Assembly (NCBI GenBank): GCA_964418755.1
Contig: CAYQNS010000158.1
Coordinates: 1-8,946 of the forward strand
Length of the DNA: 8,946 nt
Source of the DNA: 4572-123 sp964418755
Lineage (GTDB): Bacteria > Desulfobacterota > Desulfobacteria > Desulfobacterales > 4572-123
Reading direction: 5' to 3'
Shown one piece after another: positions 5,693 through 8,946 of this stretch. The position numbers and the translations under genes were made by a program. Within the stretch, counting starts at the first letter, position 1; every line of letters begins with the position of its first letter. The notes beneath the pieces were generated by a model. It made no database searches and was not told the DNA's origin. It worked only from the letters and a program-made list of their open reading frames with translations.

Positions 5693-8350
5693 ATGAACTT
5701 TGATCATAACCATATCATTGATAAAATAGTATCATCCAGGGAAAAAATACCGCATAATAATTTCCATGGCGAAAAACCGGCGGAAGAAGGGGGCTGTGGT
5801 GTCACCGGATTTATTTCTTCCATTCCTGTTAGAGGCCGCCACATCTACGAACCTTCAGTACAGATGCACAACAGGGGAAACGGCAAGGGGGGCGGAATCG
5901 CTGCGGTTGGTCTTTGTGCCGAAGATTTGGGAGTAACCCAGGAAGTGCTCGATACCCATTATATGCTTCAGATTGCGTTTTTAAATCTTGAATCAATATC
6001 TCAAGTGGAGGCTGCCAACATAGAGCCCTGCATGGAAGTCCACCAGGCACAAAAGATTCCTACGGTAGATGATTACCGCGATATTGAGGGGCTTGAAGTA
6101 AAACCACCGGATGTTTGGCGATATTTTGTTCGTGTAAAAAAGGATGTGATGGATCGGTTTATAGAACAAAACCAGCTTCAGGATTTAGAGCCGGGTAAAG
6201 CTGAAGATGAATTCATCTATCAAAATTCAATACGTCTTAACCAGAAATATTACGCATCCCAGGGAGAACAGCACGCATTTGTCCTGTCCCATGGCCGCAA
6301 TTTGATGATTCTGAAAATAGTGGGTTACGCAGAAAAGGTGGTACAGTATTATCTTCTGGATGACTTTAAGGCACATGGCTGGATTGCGCACCAGCGTTAC
6401 CCCACCAAGGGGCGCGTGTGGCATCCCGGCGGTGCCCATCCATTCACCGGCCTGAATGAAGCTCTGGTTCACAATGGAGATTTCGCCAACTACCATGCGG
6501 TGTGCGAATACCTGAAACAGTATAATATCATACCGCAGTTTTTGACGGATACCGAAGTCTCCGTACTGGCAATAGACCTGTTTAGCCGGGTTTTTGGTTA
6601 CCCGATAGAATATATTATTGAAGCTTTAGCTCCGACTACCGAATATGACTTTGATCGTCTGCCGGCTGATAAAAAACAAATTTATCGTTACATACAGTCG
6701 GCACATATCCATGCTTCCCCGGACGGACCATGGTTTTTTATCATTGCACGAAATAATCCTTATAAAAAAATATTCCAGCTCATTGGTATAACCGATACCT
6801 CTATGTTAAGACCGCAGGTTTTTGCCTTGCAGGAAGGCGAAGTGCAGATCGGTTTGATATGCTCGGAAAAGCAGGCGGTGGATGCAACATTAAAAAGCCT
6901 GGCTGAAGAAGACAGCCGTTTTTGTCCTGTGGCCGATAAGTACTGGAACGCTCGTGGTGGAAGTGCGTCTGACGGCGGATCATTTCTTTTCACCCTAAAA
7001 GATTCAGGAAAGGGAGACGGCGTAAAACAGCTTGTCTGCACTAACAAGTTTGGTGAAGTTATTAAGACAGCACCGGACCAGGTACATTACAGGCAAGATA
7101 CTGAGTTATCAAGTGCCAAGGATGCCGTGGAAATATCGATGTTTGTAAGGGACAAAATAGCGAATGCAGCCATTTCAGTTTTGAAAGACTATTGCATAAA
7201 TAATATGCAAAACTGGGATTATGCATCTTTCAAATATTTTTGCATGGAACTTGTTCAACAGGCAGACAGCAGCGATAGAGCCAAGACAAAAGTCATAGAA
7301 GTTTTGACCTATTTAAATGACCGCCGCTTTCCTACAGGCAATAAGAAGCGCAGCTCTGTGCTGCATATAATAAAAGAAAGCTTAACAACGGTTTTTAACT
7401 CTATTCCCGAAATAAATGAAAACAGTTTGAGCAGTTATCGCCACATTGATTGGGCTACAAAAGACAAGTTGCGTGCTCCACAGGACAGGGAGAAAATACT
7501 GGTTTTAAATGTTAAAGAATTTCCACCTGAAGGGGAAGATTGCGATTCACGCCTTATTGTTGATGCATATAAAGCGGGGTGGAAACAGTTTATCTGCTAT
7601 GGATACAAGGGCCAGCGGTTTTGTGGCTGTGGTCTGGCAAAGGAATCGGATGGCGTCAGGATAGATGTGTATGACAGCTCCGGTGACTACCTGGCATCCG
7701 GTATTGACGGCCTGGAAATCTATGTTCACAGTAATGCTCAGGATCAGCTGGGTCAGATTATGAAACGGGGAAAACTGGTTATTTACGGTGATGTGGGCCA
7801 GACATTCATGTATGGTGCAAAAGGCGGAGAAGTATATGTGATGGGTAATGCTGCCGGGCGTCCGCTCATAAATGCTGTCGGTCATCCACGGGTTGTGATA
7901 AACGGTACCTGTCTTGATTACCTTGCAGAATCTTTTATGGCCGGTGATCCGCTAAACGGCGGAGGTTTTGTTATTTTAAACGGAATCCAGTTTGATGAAG
8001 ATGGTAATATCATTGAACAGGCGACTCCGTATCCGGGCTCTAATCTATTCTCGCTGGCAACAGGCGGTGCTATTTATTTGCGAGATCCCCATAGGAAGTT
8101 AGTTGATGAGCAGTTAAACGGTGGTGAGTACATCGATTTAACCCAGGCTGACTGGGATCTGATTCTTCCCTATTTAAAAGAGAATGAAAAACTTTTTGGC
8201 ATTTCAATAGAAAACGATCTTTTGGCGGTAAACAAAGAGGCAAGAAACTTCCAGGATGTCTACCGCAAAGTACAGGCCGTTAAACTTGACGTTCTATCCA
8301 GGGAATCGGAAGCTTCAGAAGAATGGGGCGAGGACTGGGTGGAAGAGTAA
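5693..8350 (+). CDS. gltB1/gltB3: glutamate synthase GATase (class II) domain fused to GXGXG domain
   Basis: An 885-residue protein from the chosen start. The first half is a class II glutamine amidotransferase: GGCGVTGF puts the catalytic Cys at residue 35, followed by HNRGNG (60-65), AHQRYPTKGRVWHPGGAHPF (232-251), HNGD (260-263) and TDTE (285-288). The Cys must become N-terminal, so residues 1-34 are a likely cleaved propeptide, as in other glutamate synthases. A mostly helical middle (about 470-585) is unassigned. The C-terminal part (about 604-800) is the GXGXG beta-helix domain with repeated G-x-x-G turns (IYGDVGQTFMYGAKGGEVYV at 697-716; GNAAGRP). It should hydrolyse glutamine and pass ammonia to the FMN subunit encoded upstream. 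Bacterial GltB places the FMN domain between these two; here it has been left out and is a separate gene. The frame stays open upstream to an ATG at 5585, but that lies at the edge of the repeat and gives an unconserved hydrophobic stretch. The ATG at 5693 has only a weak GAG-type RBS. Confidence 0.85.
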   Translation: MNFDHNHIIDKIVSSREKIPHNNFHGEKPAEEGGCGVTGFISSIPVRGRHIYEPSVQMHNRGNGKGGGIAAVGLCAEDLGVTQEVLDTHYMLQIAFLNLESISQVEAANIEPCMEVHQAQKIPTVDDYRDIEGLEVKPPDVWRYFVRVKKDVMDRFIEQNQLQDLEPGKAEDEFIYQNSIRLNQKYYASQGEQHAFVLSHGRNLMILKIVGYAEKVVQYYLLDDFKAHGWIAHQRYPTKGRVWHPGGAHPFTGLNEALVHNGDFANYHAVCEYLKQYNIIPQFLTDTEVSVLAIDLFSRVFGYPIEYIIEALAPTTEYDFDRLPADKKQIYRYIQSAHIHASPDGPWFFIIARNNPYKKIFQLIGITDTSMLRPQVFALQEGEVQIGLICSEKQAVDATLKSLAEEDSRFCPVADKYWNARGGSASDGGSFLFTLKDSGKGDGVKQLVCTNKFGEVIKTAPDQVHYRQDTELSSAKDAVEISMFVRDKIANAAISVLKDYCINNMQNWDYASFKYFCMELVQQADSSDRAKTKVIEVLTYLNDRRFPTGNKKRSSVLHIIKESLTTVFNSIPEINENSLSSYRHIDWATKDKLRAPQDREKILVLNVKEFPPEGEDCDSRLIVDAYKAGWKQFICYGYKGQRFCGCGLAKESDGVRIDVYDSSGDYLASGIDGLEIYVHSNAQDQLGQIMKRGKLVIYGDVGQTFMYGAKGGEVYVMGNAAGRPLINAVGHPRVVINGTCLDYLAESFMAGDPLNGGGFVILNGIQFDEDGNIIEQATPYPGSNLFSLATGGAIYLRDPHRKLVDEQLNGGEYIDLTQADWDLILPYLKENEKLFGISIENDLLAVNKEARNFQDVYRKVQAVKLDVLSRESEASEEWGEDWVEE

Positions 8351-8351
8351 A

Positions 8352-8440
8352 AAGCACCCATGTTTCGCTTCCGGCTACGCAGGGCAAGGAAAGGTAAAGA
8401 GGCACCAGGCTTCGCTTTTGGCTACGCCTTGGCAGGGAAA
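8352..8440. repeat. imperfect tandem direct repeat after the GATase/GXGXG gene
   Basis: Two units of about 41 bases, starting near 8352 and 8399, share GCACC, TTCGCTT, GGCTACGC and a purine-rich GGCA-GGAAA end, with a small insertion in the second unit. They start directly after the stop codon. A short open frame running through them (to 8456) overlaps the real gene in another frame and is not credible. The TTCGCTT/GGCTACGC words recall dispersed intergenic repeats; no function is evident. Confidence 0.45.
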
Positions 8441-8473
8441 TGCAGAAGTGGGTTGATTTAAACGTTGCGAGAT

Positions 8474-8512
8474 GGTTGAAATACTTCAGTCTTCAACCTA
8501 AATACCCGGGTA
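8474..8512. other. small hairpin and palindrome between convergent genes
   Basis: GGTTGAA (8474-8480) pairs with TTCAACC (8492-8498) around an 11-base loop, and TACCCGGGTA (8503-8512) is a perfect palindrome. They sit between the end of the plus-strand gene and the end of the minus-strand remnant. Neither is followed by a T-run on either strand, so a terminator role is weakly supported. Confidence 0.25.
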
Positions 8513-8520
8513 GTTACTGA

Positions 8521-8874
8521 TTATAGATTACCTGCCATTTTCAGCTGGTTTTTGGTTATGGCAAAATTAGATGAGAGCTCTATGAGCTCGTGGTGTTTTT
8601 CTATAAATGGTACATAAACCAGCAAAAAGCTTCTTGGGCGTATTTTAATGTCAGAGAGCTTGGGCAGAAGCTTTTTTCTCGGTTTCATAAAACCGGCCAG
8701 GTTTATTTTCAAGGTTTCTATAGCCTCTGAAAATGGCAATGTTACAGGATAAAGCTCAGAGACAGGAAGTTTGTATATAAGTTTTCCCTGAGGCTGGGAA
8801 AGAGTCATCTTTTGCGCAAGGGGCAGGAAAGTCTGAGGTCGAACCTTGAACGCAGGAGACCAGAAGCTGAATTT
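8521..8874 (-). pseudogene. C-terminal remnant of an unrecognised conserved-looking protein
   Basis: On the minus strand a frame ends at 8521 with TAA and stays open to a TGA at 8914-8916. An ATG at 8808 would give 95 residues, but it has no ribosome binding site, and the codons upstream still read like folded protein: KFSFWSPAFKVRPQTF (from 8874), then LPLAQKM into the 95 residues. No ATG, GTG or TTG occurs in that upstream stretch. The rest has VSELYPVTLPFSEAIETL, an alternating basic stretch (PRKKLLPKLSDIKIRPRS) and LLVYVPFIEKHHELI. The frame loses protein-like character at a 13-bp tandem duplication (8875-8900) next to a REP-type motif (8903 onward). I infer that the 5' part was removed or displaced by that element. 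I do not recognise the family; it could also be a short intact gene starting at 8808. Confidence 0.5.
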
Positions 8875-8900
8875 AAGAGAAAAACATAAGAGAAAAACAT
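8875..8900. repeat. 13-bp perfect tandem duplication
   Basis: AAGAGAAAAACAT occurs twice in a row (8875-8887 and 8888-8900), followed by AAG. It lies exactly between the end of the protein-like part of the minus-strand remnant and the REP-type motif at 8903. It may be a junction scar, or simple slippage in a purine-rich tract. Confidence 0.6.
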
Positions 8901-8902
8901 AA

Positions 8903-8946
8903 GGGTCAGGTCTTCATTCTTGACAGAATTTATAATAAAAGGCTAT
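8903..8946 (+). mobile_element. left edge of a REP/RAYT-type element running out of the window
   Basis: GGGTCAGGTCTTCATTCTTGAC (first 20 bases from 8903) matches, from memory, the GGGTCAGGTCT-type consensus often found at ends of IS200-like REP-associated transposase units and their non-autonomous copies. Its first 11 bases match the minus-strand motif at 82-93 except for one base. The partner arm, if any, lies beyond 8946, so neither the hairpin nor a transposase can be shown here. Confidence 0.4.

Noticed and set aside
8256..8456. 66-residue open frame overlapping the end of the fused gene
   Set aside because: It is out of frame inside the real gene and then runs through tandem repeats; it shows no protein-like pattern.

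Overview
The window reads as a chromosomal piece of an anaerobic bacterium that handles one-carbon units by the Wood-Ljungdahl route. A sulfate reducer of the Desulfobacterota (Desulfobacterales-like) is my best guess. The reasons are the MvhD/MetV/MetF gene set, archaeal-type split glutamate synthase genes, and intergenic repeats of a kind I associate with those genomes. The lineage is inference; there is no marker gene here.

Layout. Positions 1-306 hold no gene. They contain a long REP-like hairpin (35-89), a possible promoter (130-156) and a strong terminator or attenuator hairpin with nine T (238-278). Next comes a tight five-gene operon on the plus strand: mvhD (307-705), metV (730-1398), metF (1395-2330), a degenerate glutamate-synthase-like iron-sulfur protein (2352-3764) and a canonical GltB2-type flavoprotein (3769-5319). 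Gaps are 24, -4, 21 and 4 bases. A 373-base gap follows, occupied largely by a MITE-like inverted repeat (5467-5584). Then comes a large gene (5693-8350) that fuses the glutamine amidotransferase domain (GltB1) to the GXGXG beta-helix domain (GltB3). After it lie an imperfect direct repeat, a minus-strand gene remnant (8521-8874) and, at the right edge, another REP/transposon-type motif that seems to have cut that gene off.

How the genes may work together. MetF with MetV is the acetogen-type methylenetetrahydrofolate reductase. In Moorella it sits with HdrABC and MvhD, which carry its electrons. Here MvhD is present but HdrABC is absent from the window, and the position where Hdr genes might be expected is taken by two related iron-sulfur proteins of the glutamate synthase family. 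One has the visible FMN and catalytic motifs; the other keeps all twelve cysteines but has lost most of them. Glutamine-derived ammonia and the GXGXG scaffold would come from the downstream fused gene. No NAD(P)H-oxidising GltD subunit is present. The most interesting reading is a coupling, by shared electron carriers, between C1 metabolism and a ferredoxin-type glutamate synthase, or a MetFV complex with a novel Fe-S partner. This is a hypothesis from gene order and motifs.
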